Positions 8,809 to 17,965 of a stretch of DNA of 64,000 bases are shown in pieces (position 1 is the first letter of the stretch; the number at the start of each line of letters is the position of its first letter). The position numbers and the translations under genes were made by a program. The DNA lies in NCBI GenBank assembly GCA_947630115.1, contig CANRGG010000001.1, forward strand, positions 1-64,000, read 5' to 3'. This DNA is from an uncultured Clostridia bacterium. GTDB lineage: Bacteria; Bacillota; Clostridia; Christensenellales; Borkfalkiaceae. Under the pieces are notes generated by a model. It had not been told where the DNA came from. It saw only the letters and a program-made list of their open reading frames with translations, and did not search any database.

Positions 8809-9177
8809 ATGATACAACCTCAAACAAGGCTGAAAGCAGCGGACAACTCGGGCGCGAAGGAGCTTTTCTGCATTCGCGTTTTGGGCGGCTCTTTCCGCAG
8901 AACCGGCAACATCGGCGACGTGATCGTCGCAAGCGTCAAGACGGCAACGCCCGGCGGCGCCGTCAAGAAGGGCGACGTCGTGAAGGCGGTCATCGTGAGA
9001 AGTTCGAAGGGGATCCGCCGTCCGGACGGCACCTATATCCGTTTCGACGACAACGCGGCAGTCATCATCGACGCGCAGAAGCAGCCCCGCGGCACCCGTA
9101 TTTTTGGACCGATCGCGAGAGAGCTCAGAGACAAAGATTACATGAGGATCATTTCCCTCGCTCCGGAGGTGCTGTAA
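8809..9177 (+). CDS. rplN: 50S ribosomal protein L14
   Basis: This 122-residue L14 forms part of inter-subunit bridge contacts and is the docking site for the silencing factor Rsf[19 protein letters not shown] and [20 protein letters not shown] are diagnostic. The length is exactly that of the family. AAAGGAG lies upstream of the start, and rplX begins 3 nt after the stop. Confidence 0.98.
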   Translation: MIQPQTRLKAADNSGAKELFCIRVLGGSFRRTGNIGDVIVASVKTATPGGAVKKGDVVKAVIVRSSKGIRRPDGTYIRFDDNAAVIIDAQKQPRGTRIFGPIARELRDKDYMRIISLAPEVL

Positions 9178-9180
9178 GCT

Positions 9181-9603
9181 ATGGAAATCAAGATAAACGA
9201 CAATGTCCTCGTTCTGACGGGGAAATATAAGGGGAAGCAGGGCAAGGTTCTTGCGACCTCTCCCAAGAACAACACGGTCATCGTGGAAGGGGTCGCGCTG
9301 GTGCAGAAGCACAGAAAGGCGAGAAAGACCAACGAGACGAGCCGGATCGTGACGGAGGAGAGCCCCATCGACGTGTCCAATGTGGAGATCGTCTGCGACA
9401 AGTGCGGCAAGGCGACGAGGATCGGACACACGGAAGTGGAAGGCAAGAAGGTGCGCGTCTGCAAGAAGTGCGGCGCGGTGCTGGACAAGGCGTATGTGAA
9501 GAAGTCCAAAAATGCCTCCGCCGAAGCAAAGGCGGAAGCGCCCAAGAAGCGGACGAGAAAACGCAGCCAGAAGAGCGAAGAAAAGGAGAATCCCGCCGAG
9601 TAA
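9181..9603 (+). CDS. rplX: 50S ribosomal protein L24 with zinc ribbon and C-terminal extension
   Basis: This 140-residue L24 is an assembly initiator that binds 23S rRNA through its KOW motif (NVLVLTGKYKGKQGKVL). A four-cysteine ribbon follows (CDKCGKATRIG and CKKCG), as in many Firmicutes. After it comes a Lys/Ala/Glu-rich tail of roughly 35 residues that the typical ~105-residue protein lacks. The tail resembles the extension at the start of the next gene, rplE. Confidence 0.95.
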   Translation: MEIKINDNVLVLTGKYKGKQGKVLATSPKNNTVIVEGVALVQKHRKARKTNETSRIVTEESPIDVSNVEIVCDKCGKATRIGHTEVEGKKVRVCKKCGAVLDKAYVKKSKNASAEAKAEAPKKRTRKRSQKSEEKENPAE

Positions 9604-9655
9604 ACGCCCGCTGTTACGGACGAAATAAAGGACCGGCGGTCAAGGAGTAAATATC

Positions 9656-10303
9656 ATGGCAGAGAAAAAGACCGAAGCGGAGAAATCCGCAAAGGGGAAA
9701 GCTCCCGCGGAAAAGGGCGCAAAGAAGGCGCCCGAAGCAAAGAGCGGGCAGACGGCAAGAGAACCCAGCAGAGTTCTCACCCAATACCGCACGGAAGTAG
9801 TTCCCTATCTCATGCAGAAGTTCGGCTACAAGACGGTGATGCAGGTCCCGCGGCTCGAGAAGATCGTCATCAACACCGGGCTCGGCGACATCAAGGACAA
9901 CCAGAAATCCATGCAGATCATCGAAAAGGAGCTCATGCTCATTTCCGGGCAGAAGCCCATCTACTGCAAGGCAACGAAGTCGGTCGCAAACTTCAAGGTG
10001 AGAGAGGGCATGAACATCGGGCTCAAAGTCACCCTGCGCGGCAACCGGATGTACGACTTTTACGATAAGTTCGTCTCCATTGCGCTTCCGCGTGTGCGCG
10101 ATTTCCGCGGCGTTTCCGCCACGGCGTTCGACGGCAGAGGGAACTATGCGGTGGGACTCAAAGAACAGCTCATTTTCCCCGAGATCACGTACGACCAGGT
10201 GGAAAAGATCAGAGGCATGGACGTTTGCATCGTCACGACGGCGCAGACGGACGAGGAAGCGAGAGAGCTTTTGAGAGCGCTCGGAATGCCCTTCAAGAAG
10301 TGA
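9656..10303 (+). CDS. rplE: 50S ribosomal protein L5, N-terminally extended
   Basis: This 215-residue L5 binds 5S rRNA and contacts P-site tRNA. The core begins around [17 protein letters not shown], with the conserved [15 protein letters not shown] and [10 protein letters not shown]. The usual length is near 180; the excess is an N-terminal Lys/Ala/Glu-rich segment of about 35-40 residues. The ATG at 9656 follows aaggagtaa, and no closer start exists at the core boundary, so the extension appears genuine. Confidence 0.95.
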   Translation: MAEKKTEAEKSAKGKAPAEKGAKKAPEAKSGQTAREPSRVLTQYRTEVVPYLMQKFGYKTVMQVPRLEKIVINTGLGDIKDNQKSMQIIEKELMLISGQKPIYCKATKSVANFKVREGMNIGLKVTLRGNRMYDFYDKFVSIALPRVRDFRGVSATAFDGRGNYAVGLKEQLIFPEITYDQVEKIRGMDVCIVTTAQTDEEARELLRALGMPFKK

Positions 10304-10313
10304 GGAAGATAAC

Positions 10314-10499
10314 ATGGCAAAGAAGTCAATGATCAATAAACAACAGCAAAAACCCAAGTTTTCCACGCGGGGCTACACCCGTTGCTCCATCTGCGGGAGA
10401 CCTCATGCGGTTTTGAGGAAGTACGGCGTCTGCCGTATCTGCTTCCGGAACCTCGCCTATAAGGGACAGATCCCCGGCGTGAAGAAATCGAGCTGGTAA
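10314..10499 (+). CDS. rpsZ: 30S ribosomal protein S14, zinc-binding type (type Z)
   Basis: This 61-residue S14 carries the C+ zinc motif, CSIC and CRIC separated by 12 residues. It ends IPGVKKSSW, the hallmark of type Z S14. It is found in Firmicutes and other bacteria; zinc-independent paralogues, when present, lie elsewhere. It sits in the expected place between rplE and rpsH, with a GAGGAAG ribosome binding site. Confidence 0.97.
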   Translation: MAKKSMINKQQQKPKFSTRGYTRCSICGRPHAVLRKYGVCRICFRNLAYKGQIPGVKKSSW

Positions 10500-10510
10500 G
10501 GAGGCAAGAG

Positions 10511-10900
10511 ATGACAGATCCTATCGCAGATATGCTCACAAGAATCAGGAACGCGCTCACGGTGAGAAAGGAGACGGTCGAGATCCCCTCTTCCAAGATG
10601 AAGAGCGAGATCGCGCGCATTCTTCTCGAAGAGGGCTACGTTTCGAATGTGGAGAAGGTCGAGGACGGGTTCAACGGAAAGCTCGTCATCACGCTGAAAT
10701 ACGCAAACGGGCGTTCGGTTATCGGGGGGCTCCAGAGGGTCTCCAAGCCGGGACTGAGAACGTACAGCGGCGCCGAGAACATGCCCAAGGTCATGGGCGG
10801 TTTCGGCATTGCCATCGTGTCCACGAACCAGGGAATCATGACGGATAAGCAGGCGAAGCGCAAGAATGTCGGCGGCGAAGTGCTCTGCTACGTCTGGTAA
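10511..10900 (+). CDS. rpsH: 30S ribosomal protein S8
   Basis: This 129-residue S8 is a central-domain primary binder of 16S rRNA. It begins [15 protein letters not shown] and ends with the conserved GGEVLCYVW. In E. coli S8 represses the spc operon by binding the rplE start region; I see no obvious 16S mimic here. AAGGAGG precedes the start, and rplF follows after 11 nt. Confidence 0.97.
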   Translation: MTDPIADMLTRIRNALTVRKETVEIPSSKMKSEIARILLEEGYVSNVEKVEDGFNGKLVITLKYANGRSVIGGLQRVSKPGLRTYSGAENMPKVMGGFGIAIVSTNQGIMTDKQAKRKNVGGEVLCYVW

Positions 10901-10911
10901 GGAGGGGAAAT

Positions 10912-11460
10912 ATGTCGAGAATCGGTAAAATGAGTATCGCGGTCCCCGCAGGCGTCAGCCTCACTTGCGAGGACAACGTCGTCACGGTCAAGGGCGCCAA
11001 GGGTGAACTGAAAAGAAAGATCGGCGGCGGCGTCGAAGTCAAAGTCGAGGACGGGCAAATCACGCTCACCACGAACAGCACGGAAAAGGATGCGGGGGCA
11101 TATCACGGGCTTTACCGGGCGCTCATCGCAGGCATGGTAAAGGGCGTTTCGGAAGGATTTTCCAAGGCGCTCGAAGTCAAGGGCGTCGGCTGGAAGGCGA
11201 CGAAGCAGGGCAACAAGCTCATTCTGAACGTGGGCTTTTCGCACCCCGTCGAATTTCCGGAACCCGAGGGGATCAAGATCGACGTCCCTTCGCCGACCGA
11301 CATCACGGTCAGCGGGATCGACAAAGAACTTGTGGGGCAGGTTGCGGCGAATCTCCGTTCGATCCGCGAGCCGGAACCCTACCACGGCTACGGCATTCGT
11401 TATAAGAACGAACATGTCGAGCATAAGGAAGGCAAGACTTCGGGCAAGGGCAAGAAGTAA
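10912..11460 (+). CDS. rplF: 50S ribosomal protein L6
   Basis: This 182-residue L6 lies at the base of the L7/L12 stalk near the sarcin-ricin loop. It is recognised from MSRIGKMSIAVPAGV at the start, the central LEVKGVGWKA, and the C-terminal REPEPYHGYGIRYKNEHV. Two repeated L6 folds fit the length. AAGGAGG lies at the expected spacing. Confidence 0.98.
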   Translation: MSRIGKMSIAVPAGVSLTCEDNVVTVKGAKGELKRKIGGGVEVKVEDGQITLTTNSTEKDAGAYHGLYRALIAGMVKGVSEGFSKALEVKGVGWKATKQGNKLILNVGFSHPVEFPEPEGIKIDVPSPTDITVSGIDKELVGQVAANLRSIREPEPYHGYGIRYKNEHVEHKEGKTSGKGKK

Positions 11461-11473
11461 AGGAGCGTAAATC

Positions 11474-11842
11474 ATGATAACGAAAGTTGATAAAAATTCG
11501 GTCAGACAGCGCCGTCACGCCCGCGTCAGGAAGCACGTTTCGGGCACGGCGGAAATTCCCCGTCTGAACGTTTACAGAAGTCTGAATCACATCTATGTCC
11601 AGATCATCGACGACGTGAAGGGAGTGACGCTTGCGTCCGCGTCCACGCTTGAAAAGGCGGTGCGCGAACAGATCGAAGGCAAGACCAAGACGGAAGCAGC
11701 CAAGATCGTCGGACAGACGGCGGGTGCGCGCGCCAAGGACAAGGGGATCGAGTCGGTCGTGTTCGACCGTGGCGGATACCTCTACACGGGGCGCGTGAAA
11801 GCGGTCGCGGACGGCGCACGCGAAGCCGGACTGAAATTCTGA
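11474..11842 (+). CDS. rplR: 50S ribosomal protein L18
   Basis: This 122-residue L18 binds 5S rRNA with L5. The conserved N-terminal basic region [13 protein letters not shown], the segment [18 protein letters not shown] and the C-terminal [24 protein letters not shown] are all present. The length is standard and the start has AAAGGAG upstream. Confidence 0.97.
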   Translation: MITKVDKNSVRQRRHARVRKHVSGTAEIPRLNVYRSLNHIYVQIIDDVKGVTLASASTLEKAVREQIEGKTKTEAAKIVGQTAGARAKDKGIESVVFDRGGYLYTGRVKAVADGAREAGLKF

Positions 11843-11856
11843 TTAGGAGAGAAATC

Positions 11857-12375
11857 ATGGCAAGAGAAAACAGACCTCAAAGAAAACAGGAACAGGACGA
11901 CGGCTTCATCAAAAAGCTGATCGGGGTCAACCGCGTCAGCAAGACGGTCAAGGGCGGCAGAAACATGCGCTTTGCGGCGCTTGTCGTCGTCGGCGACGGG
12001 AACGGCAAAGTCGGATACGGACAGGGCAAGGCGAAGGAAGTGCCCGAGGCGATCGAGAAGGCGACGCAGGCGGCGAAGAAGAATCTCGTGCGCGTGGCGA
12101 TCGTGGATACGACGATCCCGCACGAAGTGCTCGGCAGGTTCGGGCGCGGCGCGGTGCTCATGATGCCGGCTACCGAAGGTACGGGCGTCATTGCGGGCGG
12201 TCCCGTGCGTGCGGTCATGGAAGCTGCGGGGATCAAGAACATCAGAACGAAGTCCCACGGCACGCAGAATCCCATCAACTGCGTCAAGGCGACGGTGGAA
12301 GGACTCGCTTCCCTGAAAACGGCGGAAGAGGTCGCGCTGCTGCGCGGCAAGACCGTGGAAGAGATCGTAGGCTGA
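11857..12375 (+). CDS. rpsE: 30S ribosomal protein S5
   Basis: This 172-residue S5 is involved in decoding accuracy and the mRNA helicase activity of the 30S entry site. The dsRBD-like N-domain contains [18 protein letters not shown] with the downstream [10 protein letters not shown], and the C-domain contains [17 protein letters not shown]. The loop where spectinomycin-resistance changes occur ([12 protein letters not shown]) is present. rpmD follows 10 nt later. Confidence 0.98.
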   Translation: MARENRPQRKQEQDDGFIKKLIGVNRVSKTVKGGRNMRFAALVVVGDGNGKVGYGQGKAKEVPEAIEKATQAAKKNLVRVAIVDTTIPHEVLGRFGRGAVLMMPATEGTGVIAGGPVRAVMEAAGIKNIRTKSHGTQNPINCVKATVEGLASLKTAEEVALLRGKTVEEIVG

Positions 12376-12385
12376 GGAGGGAGTT

Positions 12386-12559
12386 ATGGTAAAAGTAACG
12401 CTTGTGAAAAGTACGATCGGGGAAGTGAAATCGGTCAAGGCGACGGTACAGTCGCTGGGACTTACCAAGATCCGTTCCGAGAGGACCTTCGAGGACAGCC
12501 CCGCGCTTCAGGGAAAGCTGAAGAAAGTGGCGCACCTTATCAAGGTCGAGAACGTATAA
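12386..12559 (+). CDS. rpmD: 50S ribosomal protein L30
   Basis: This 57-residue gene translates as [18 protein letters not shown] followed by a segment with [14 protein letters not shown] and a terminal HLIKVENV. That is the ferredoxin-like L30 of the 50S subunit. It lies in the conserved slot between rpsE and rplO and has GAGGAGGG directly upstream. The usual L30 is about 60 residues, so it is complete. Confidence 0.96.
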   Translation: MVKVTLVKSTIGEVKSVKATVQSLGLTKIRSERTFEDSPALQGKLKKVAHLIKVENV

Positions 12560-12569
12560 GGAGACAGCA

Positions 12570-13019
12570 ATGAGAATTGATACTTTATCTCCCGCAGAGG
12601 GAGCAAGAACAACGGGAAAGCGTCTGGGGCGCGGGATCGGCTCCGGGCTCGGCAAGACGTCGGGCAAGGGCCATAAAGGTCAATGGGCGCGTTCGGGCGG
12701 CGGCGTCCGTCCCGGTTTCGAAGGCGGTCAGATGACGCTCGCAAGACGTCTCCCCAAGCGCGGTTTCAACAACAAGTGGAGAAAGGAGTACGTGATCGTC
12801 AATCTCTCCCAGCTGAACGAACTTCCGGAGGGCACGGTCGTCGATCTTGCCTACATCATGGAGAACCGGCTCGCCAAAGACGTGAAAAACAACGTCGGCT
12901 TGAAGGTGCTCGGGAAGGGGGAGCTGAACAAAGCGCTGACCGTAAAGGCTGCGAAGTTTTCCGAGAGCGCAAAGGCTGCGATCGAGAAAGCCGGCGGCAA
13001 GGCGGAGACTGCCGAATAA
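12570..13019 (+). CDS. rplO: 50S ribosomal protein L15
   Basis: This 149-residue L15 is a late assembly protein. The glycine-rich N-terminal tail that threads into 23S rRNA is present ([22 protein letters not shown]), followed by [17 protein letters not shown]. The C-terminal domain has the usual [21 protein letters not shown]. The gap to secY is 60 nt and holds a clear AAAAGGAG for secY. Confidence 0.97.
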   Translation: MRIDTLSPAEGARTTGKRLGRGIGSGLGKTSGKGHKGQWARSGGGVRPGFEGGQMTLARRLPKRGFNNKWRKEYVIVNLSQLNELPEGTVVDLAYIMENRLAKDVKNNVGLKVLGKGELNKALTVKAAKFSESAKAAIEKAGGKAETAE

Positions 13020-13079
13020 CCAACCAAGGAAACTCTGCCGCGCGCATGGCGGCTACCCACCCACAAAAAGGAGTTAAAA

Positions 13080-14399
13080 ATGTTAGAAACGTTGAAAAAT
13101 GCCTTCCGGAACAAGGATATCCGGAAGAAGATCATCATCACGTTGCTGCTCCTTCTCGTGTTCCGCGTCGGGTGCTATATTCCCGTTCCGGGCATTACGA
13201 GTACGGCGTTTGCAAGCTCCGTTACCAGCAACGACTTTTTGGCTTTGATGAGCAGCGTTACGGGCGGTGCGCTCGAAAGCGGAACGCTCTTTGCACTCGG
13301 GATCGGACCGTATATCAACGCGTCCATTATCGTGCAGCTTCTGACTGTCGGCATTCCCTATCTTGAAAGATTGTCGAAAGAGGGCGAAGAGGGCAGAAAG
13401 AAGATCACCAATATCACAAGATTTGTCACGATCGTACTTGCCGTCGTGCAGTCGATCGGGATCATCGTCAATCTCGCGGGCGGATTCAGTTCCGACTTTT
13501 CCTCCAGCGAGACGATCCGGGCATCCCTCTTCTATAACCAGCGGTGGCTCGCGATCATCTATATGACGGTCATCTACACGGGCGGCGCCATGCTCGTGAT
13601 GTGGCTGGGCGAGCGGATTACCGACTACGGCGTCGGGAACGGCATTTCGCTCATCATCTTCATCGGTATCATCTCGACGGCGGGCATGTCCATCATCTCC
13701 AACCTGACGGAAGTCACCGCGAACAATCTCGGACCGCTCTTCGAAGTGCTCGGGTTCCTCGCGCTTGCGGTCATCGTGTTCTTCTGCATCGTCTATGTTG
13801 ACCTTGCGGAGAGAAAGATCCACGTCCAATACGCGAAGCAGGTGCGCGGCACAAAGATGTACGGCGGACAGAGCTCGGTCATTCCCATGAAGATCACGGG
13901 AAGCGGCGTCATGCCCCTCATCTTCGCGTTTGCGATCATCTCGTTCCCGTCCATGATCATGAGCCTCGTTCCCGCATGGGAGGGCGCGCTCAGATGGTGG
14001 AGCGAACACTTCGCAAGCGGCACTTGGGCATATGTCTTGGTGCTTACGGTGCTCATCTTCGTCTTTGCGTTCTTCTATGCACAGATCGAATTCAATCCCG
14101 AGGACGTGAGCAAGACCATCCAGCAGAACGGCGGGTTCATCCAGGGCATTCGTCCCGGAAAGCCCACGGCGCAGTATCTCAAGCGGATCCACAACAGGAT
14201 CACCCTGTTCGGAGCGATTTTCCTCGCGCTCGTCGCGTTCATTCCTTCGCTCATTTTCAGCATTGCGACGGATAATTTGAACCTGCTCAATGCGTTCTCC
14301 ACGACCGGTATCCTGATCGTTGTGTCGGTCGCGCTCGAGTTCGACCAGCAGCTGCAATCGCAGATCATGATGAAGAATTACAAAGGATTCCTGAAATAA
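13080..14399 (+). CDS. secY: Protein translocase channel subunit SecY
   Basis: This 439-residue SecY forms the protein-conducting channel of the Sec translocon in the cytoplasmic membrane. Ten hydrophobic helices can be traced. Hallmarks include LFALGIGPYINASIIVQLL, YLERLSKEGEEGRKKI and the cytosolic loop NGGFIQGIRPGKPTAQYL. Its position between rplO and adk is the standard one. Confidence 0.98.
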   Translation: MLETLKNAFRNKDIRKKIIITLLLLLVFRVGCYIPVPGITSTAFASSVTSNDFLALMSSVTGGALESGTLFALGIGPYINASIIVQLLTVGIPYLERLSKEGEEGRKKITNITRFVTIVLAVVQSIGIIVNLAGGFSSDFSSSETIRASLFYNQRWLAIIYMTVIYTGGAMLVMWLGERITDYGVGNGISLIIFIGIISTAGMSIISNLTEVTANNLGPLFEVLGFLALAVIVFFCIVYVDLAERKIHVQYAKQVRGTKMYGGQSSVIPMKITGSGVMPLIFAFAIISFPSMIMSLVPAWEGALRWWSEHFASGTWAYVLVLTVLIFVFAFFYAQIEFNPEDVSKTIQQNGGFIQGIRPGKPTAQYLKRIHNRITLFGAIFLALVAFIPSLIFSIATDNLNLLNAFSTTGILIVVSVALEFDQQLQSQIMMKNYKGFLK

Positions 14400-14416
14400 T
14401 CGCCGATCGTCATCCC

Positions 14417-14438
14417 GCGCCCCGTCCCAACGGGGCGC
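14417..14438 (+). other. GC-rich hairpin between secY and adk
   Basis: A perfect 9-bp stem (14417-14425 with 14430-14438) and 4-nt loop, with no T tract after it. It is therefore not a standard terminator. It may stabilise the secY 3' end or mark RNA processing. Confidence 0.5.
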
Positions 14439-14471
14439 CGGTGAAAAATAATCCATGAAAGGAGGCAATTC

Positions 14472-15113
14472 ATGAATCTCGTGTTACTCGGCGCGCCCGG
14501 CGCAGGCAAGGGCACGCAAGCGGAAAAAATCAGCGAGCGTTACGGTCTTGTCCATATCTCGACGGGGGATATCTTCCGCGAGAACATCAAAAAGGAGACG
14601 GAGATCGGGTTGCTTGCGAAATCGTACATCGACCGGGGCGAGCTCGTTCCCGACGAGGTGACTTGCGCCATCGTCAAGGACCGGCTGCGTTGGAAGGACT
14701 GCAAGAACGGCTTTATTCTCGACGGCTTCCCCCGCAACTTGTTCCAGGCGGAAAGACTGAACGTTTTCGGACACATCGACGGCGTGATCAACATCGAGAT
14801 CGACCCGAAACTTCTGATGGACCGTCTCTTGGGGCGGCGGGTGTGCGAAAAGTGCGGCGCGAATTACCACATCTCTCTGCTCGGCGGAAAGACGGTGTGC
14901 GAAAAGTGCGGCGGCACGCTGATCCAAAGAAAAGACGACAATCCCGAAACGGTGGCGGCGCGCCTCAAAGTGTATGAAGCGCAGACGGCGCCCCTCACCG
15001 AATACTACGGCAACAAGAAGGGCATTCTGATGACCTTCCAAAGCACGGAGGAACCGCCCGAAGCACTCTTCCGGGAGATCGCGGCGGCCCTCGACGGGAA
15101 GTTCAAAAAATGA
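14472..15113 (+). CDS. adk: Adenylate kinase, zinc-lid type
   Basis: This 213-residue kinase interconverts ATP + AMP and 2 ADP. The P-loop is GAPGAGKGTQ. The long LID carries four cysteines (CEKCGANYH and CEKCGG), so it should bind a structural zinc as in other Firmicutes enzymes. The AMP-binding segment DGFPRN is present. GAAAGGAGG precedes the start, and its stop overlaps the map start (ATGA). Confidence 0.97.
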   Translation: MNLVLLGAPGAGKGTQAEKISERYGLVHISTGDIFRENIKKETEIGLLAKSYIDRGELVPDEVTCAIVKDRLRWKDCKNGFILDGFPRNLFQAERLNVFGHIDGVINIEIDPKLLMDRLLGRRVCEKCGANYHISLLGGKTVCEKCGGTLIQRKDDNPETVAARLKVYEAQTAPLTEYYGNKKGILMTFQSTEEPPEALFREIAAALDGKFKK

Positions 15114-15853
15114 TCTTTGTCAAGACAGAAGAGGAGATCGACCTCATGCGCGAGCCCTGCCGGATCGTGCGCGACTGCCTGAATTTCGTCGGGGAGCGCA
15201 TTGCCGCGGGCATGACGACGGAGGAGGTCGATAAACTCGTCTATGATTTCATCAAAGCGAGCGGCGCGGAGCCGAGCTGCCTCGGCTATTGCGGGTATCC
15301 GGCTTCCGCCTGCGTTTCGGTGAACGAGGTCGTCGTCCACGGGATCCCCGACGGCAGAACCTTGCAGGAAGGGGACATCGTCAGCGTCGATCTTTGCGCC
15401 TATAAGAACGGGTTCCACGGCGACGGCGCCAGAACGTTTTGCGTCGGCAAGGTGGACGCGGAGAGCGAAAAACTCGTGCGCGTGACGGAGGAGTGCTTTT
15501 TCAAGGCGATCGAATCGCTGCATGAGGGCACGCCGCTCGGCGATATTGGCTATCGGGTGCAGCAGCATGCGGAGGCGAACGGCTTCTCGGTGATCCGCTC
15601 CTATACGGGGCACGGGATCGGCCGGGAAATGCACGAGGATCCGACCGTCGCCAATTACGGAAAGCGCGGAACGGGCGTGCGGCTCAAGGCGGGGACGGTC
15701 CTCTGTATCGAGCCGATGATCGCAGCCGGCGGCTGGAAAGTCAAAATTTTGGACGACGGCTGGACGGCGGTGACGCAAGATAAAAAGCGCGCGGCGCACT
15801 ATGAAAATACGCTTGTGATCCGCGAAAGCGGCGTCGAAATTCTGACGCTTTGA
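15110..15853 (+). CDS. map: Methionine aminopeptidase, type I
   Basis: This 247-residue M24 peptidase removes the initiator Met from nascent proteins. The metal ligands are in place: two Asp in [18 protein letters not shown], His in [14 protein letters not shown], Glu in LCIEPM and Glu in HYENTLV. It overlaps adk by 4 nt. The adk-map-infA order in a ribosomal operon is typical of Firmicutes and links protein maturation to translation. Confidence 0.97.
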   Translation: MIFVKTEEEIDLMREPCRIVRDCLNFVGERIAAGMTTEEVDKLVYDFIKASGAEPSCLGYCGYPASACVSVNEVVVHGIPDGRTLQEGDIVSVDLCAYKNGFHGDGARTFCVGKVDAESEKLVRVTEECFFKAIESLHEGTPLGDIGYRVQQHAEANGFSVIRSYTGHGIGREMHEDPTVANYGKRGTGVRLKAGTVLCIEPMIAAGGWKVKILDDGWTAVTQDKKRAAHYENTLVIRESGVEILTL

Positions 15854-15879
15854 GCGAAAAGGAGAAAATCGGAGGAATT

Positions 15880-16101
15880 ATGTCGAAAGACGACGTCATA
15901 GAGGCAGAGGGCAGAGTGATAGAGGCGCTCCCGAACGCAACGTTCAAGGTCAAACTCTCCAACGGGTATGTGATCACGGCGTATATCTCGGGAAAGCTGC
16001 GCATGAATTATATCCGCATCATCGAGGGAGACGCGGTCAAACTCGAGATGAGCCCTTACGATCTTACCAAAGGGCGTATCACCTGGCGTTCGAAAAACTG
16101 A
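15880..16101 (+). CDS. infA: Translation initiation factor IF-1
   Basis: This 73-residue OB-fold protein blocks the A site during initiation. It starts [20 protein letters not shown] and ends [11 protein letters not shown], which is standard. I placed the start at 15880, where GGAGG lies 5-9 nt upstream. An upstream in-frame TTG overlaps the map stop but has no separate support. The length equals the family norm. Confidence 0.97.
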   Translation: MSKDDVIEAEGRVIEALPNATFKVKLSNGYVITAYISGKLRMNYIRIIEGDAVKLEMSPYDLTKGRITWRSKN

Positions 16102-16168
16102 CGCAGGAGGACGAATAAGTCCTGCCGTGAAAAACCAAAAATACAGAAATTTAAGGAGTTGAATCGAG

Positions 16169-16285
16169 ATGAAAGTTCGTCCTTCCGTAAAGCCCATGTG
16201 CGATAAGTGCAAGGTCATCAAAAGAAACGGAAAAGTCATGGTCATTTGCTCGAAAAATAAGAGCCACAAGCAAAGACAGGGTTAA
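16169..16285 (+). CDS. rpmJ: 50S ribosomal protein L36, zinc type
   Basis: This 38-residue gene encodes [19 protein letters not shown] followed by a C-terminus ending SHKQRQG. It has the C-x2-C...C-x4-H zinc ligand set of C+ L36. AAGGAG lies 8 nt before the start. It lies in the conserved position between infA and rpsM and is followed at once by a strong promoter. Confidence 0.97.
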   Translation: MKVRPSVKPMCDKCKVIKRNGKVMVICSKNKSHKQRQG

Positions 16286-16291
16286 AAACGC

Positions 16292-16320
16292 TTGACATCC
16301 CCTGTCGGAAGTGTTAAAAT
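16292..16320 (+). promoter_or_regulatory. Internal promoter for rpsM-rpsK-rpsD-rpoA-rplQ
   Basis: TTGACA (16292-16297) and TAAAAT (16315-16320) are separated by 17 bp. The start of transcription would be near 16327, giving a leader of about 196 nt before rpsM. The promoter sits 6 nt after the rpmJ stop codon. Confidence 0.85.
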
Positions 16321-16326
16321 GAATGT

Positions 16327-16522
16327 TACTGTGTCATGCGACACGGCGCAAAATTGCACAAGACAGCTGATTTCCGCACGAATCGTGCGGGAAATCGGCT
16401 TGCTTTGCGCTTAAAATTGCGAAAATAAGGGGAGCGCGGAAGGAAATATTTTCCACTGTTTCCGGCTGCGGTCCGTTCAGATAGATCAATAAAATTTTAC
16501 CCAAAAAAATCGGAGGTTCAAA
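16327..16522 (+). promoter_or_regulatory. Structured 5' leader RNA of the alpha operon
   Basis: Three structured parts can be drawn by eye. Hairpin I is gtgtc/gacac (16331-16335 with 16340-16344). Domain II is an outer 7-bp helix (16346-16352 with 16404-16410) enclosing a strong 14-bp stem with one bulged G (16367-16380 with 16384-16398). Domain III is a 5-bp helix (16437-16441 with 16460-16464) stacked on an inner hairpin (16442-16446 with 16450-16454). The leader precedes rpsM and rpsD, so autoregulation by S4 is a reasonable guess by analogy with E. coli. I do not recognise a known RNA family. Confidence 0.5.
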
Positions 16523-16891
16523 ATGGCACGTATTGCCGGTGTCGATCTGCCCAGGGAAAAACGGGTTGAGATCGGACTCACCTATATTTACGGGATCGGG
16601 CTTTCCACGTCCAAGAAGATCCTCGCGGAGACGGGGATCGACCCCAATGTCCGCGTGAAGGATCTCGACGAGAACGACGTTTCCAAGTTGAGAGAATACA
16701 TCGACCACCACTATGTCGTGGAGGGCGAGCTGAGGGGGCAGGTAAGCCTGAACATCAAGCGCCTGATGGAAATCGGGTGCTATCGCGGCGTGCGCCACAG
16801 AAAGGGGCTGCCCGTCCGCGGACAGAGCACAAAGCGCAACGCTAGGACGCGGAAAGGTCCGCGCCGTACGGTCGCGAATAAGAAGAAGTAA
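16523..16891 (+). CDS. rpsM: 30S ribosomal protein S13
   Basis: This 122-residue S13 lies in the 30S head and bridges to the 50S subunit. [21 protein letters not shown] and the C-terminal [19 protein letters not shown] are diagnostic. It is the first gene after the internal promoter and folded leader. CGGAGG lies upstream at normal spacing. Confidence 0.98.
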   Translation: MARIAGVDLPREKRVEIGLTYIYGIGLSTSKKILAETGIDPNVRVKDLDENDVSKLREYIDHHYVVEGELRGQVSLNIKRLMEIGCYRGVRHRKGLPVRGQSTKRNARTRKGPRRTVANKKK

Positions 16892-16902
16892 GGAGGACCG
16901 AA

Positions 16903-17304
16903 ATGGCAGCGGAAAAGAGAAAGACGGTCTCGCGCGGCAAGCGCAAGGAGATCAAAAAGGTCGACAAAGGACAAGTTCATATCCAGTCCACTTTCAACAA
17001 TACGCTTGTGACGTTCACGGACATGAGCGGGAACGCGATCTCTTGGTCGAGCGCAGGTTCGCTCGGGTTCAAGGGATCGAGGAAGGGCACGCCGTTTGCG
17101 GCGCAGATGGCGACGGAGACGGCGGCAAAGGCCGCAAAGGAACACGGGCTGCGCGCCGTCGAGGTCTATGTGAAGGGCCCTGGCGCCGGCAGAGAATCGG
17201 CGATCCGCGCCCTTTCGAACTGCGAGCTTCAGGTCACCCTGATCTCGGACGTTTCGCCCGTTCCGCACAACGGCTGCAGACCGCCCAAGCGCAGAAGAGT
17301 TTAA
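16903..17304 (+). CDS. rpsK: 30S ribosomal protein S11
   Basis: This 133-residue S11 forms part of the platform that lines the mRNA exit. [21 protein letters not shown] and the C-terminal [17 protein letters not shown] are characteristic. The N-terminal 20 residues are very basic. AAGGAGG precedes the start. Confidence 0.98.
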   Translation: MAAEKRKTVSRGKRKEIKKVDKGQVHIQSTFNNTLVTFTDMSGNAISWSSAGSLGFKGSRKGTPFAAQMATETAAKAAKEHGLRAVEVYVKGPGAGRESAIRALSNCELQVTLISDVSPVPHNGCRPPKRRRV

Positions 17305-17316
17305 TAGGAGGAAAAT

Positions 17317-17940
17317 ATGGCAGTTTACAGAGACGCAAAATGCAAACTTTGCAGAAGAGAAGGCGGCAAACTCTTTTTGAAGGGTGAAAAATGCTATATG
17401 GAGAAGTGCCCCGTAAGTAAACGCCCCACCCCTCCCGGACAGCACGGCGCCGGCAGGAAGAAGGTGTCCGAATACGGCTTGCAGCTTCGTGAAAAGCAAA
17501 AGACCAAACGGATCTACGGCGTGCAGGAAGGGCAGTTCCGCCACTACTATGAAATGGCGGATCGCATGAAGGGCGTCACGGGCGAGAACATGCTCTCCCT
17601 TCTCGAAAGAAGGCTCGATAACGTGGTGTTCCGCATGGGCGTCGGCGCGTCGAGAACGCAGGCAAGACAGCTTGTCAACCATTCCCACTTTATGGTCAAC
17701 GGAAGAACGGTCAACGTTCCTTCTTACAGCGTAAAGGCGGGAGACGTGATCGCGGTCAAGGAGAACCGTAAAAACAACAAATTTTTCGAACAGATCAAGA
17801 CGATGAAGGTTGCGAATATGCCCAAGTGGCTGGAATTCGATCCCGAGAAACTGGAAGGCAGAGTATTGGCGCTGCCGACGCGTGAGGACGTTGACATCCA
17901 GATTGCTGAGCATATGATTGTCGAATTGTACTCCAAGTAA
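17317..17940 (+). CDS. rpsD: 30S ribosomal protein S4, zinc-binding type
   Basis: This 207-residue S4 is a 16S rRNA assembly initiator and a known translational autoregulator in other bacteria. The N-terminal cysteine cluster (CKLCRR, then C-x5-C in EKCYMEKCP) indicates the zinc form. The S4 RNA-binding domain is visible in [22 protein letters not shown]. It is a candidate ligand for the leader upstream of rpsM. Confidence 0.97.
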   Translation: MAVYRDAKCKLCRREGGKLFLKGEKCYMEKCPVSKRPTPPGQHGAGRKKVSEYGLQLREKQKTKRIYGVQEGQFRHYYEMADRMKGVTGENMLSLLERRLDNVVFRMGVGASRTQARQLVNHSHFMVNGRTVNVPSYSVKAGDVIAVKENRKNNKFFEQIKTMKVANMPKWLEFDPEKLEGRVLALPTREDVDIQIAEHMIVELYSK

Positions 17941-17965
17941 TCAGAAATTTCAAGGAGGTAACATT

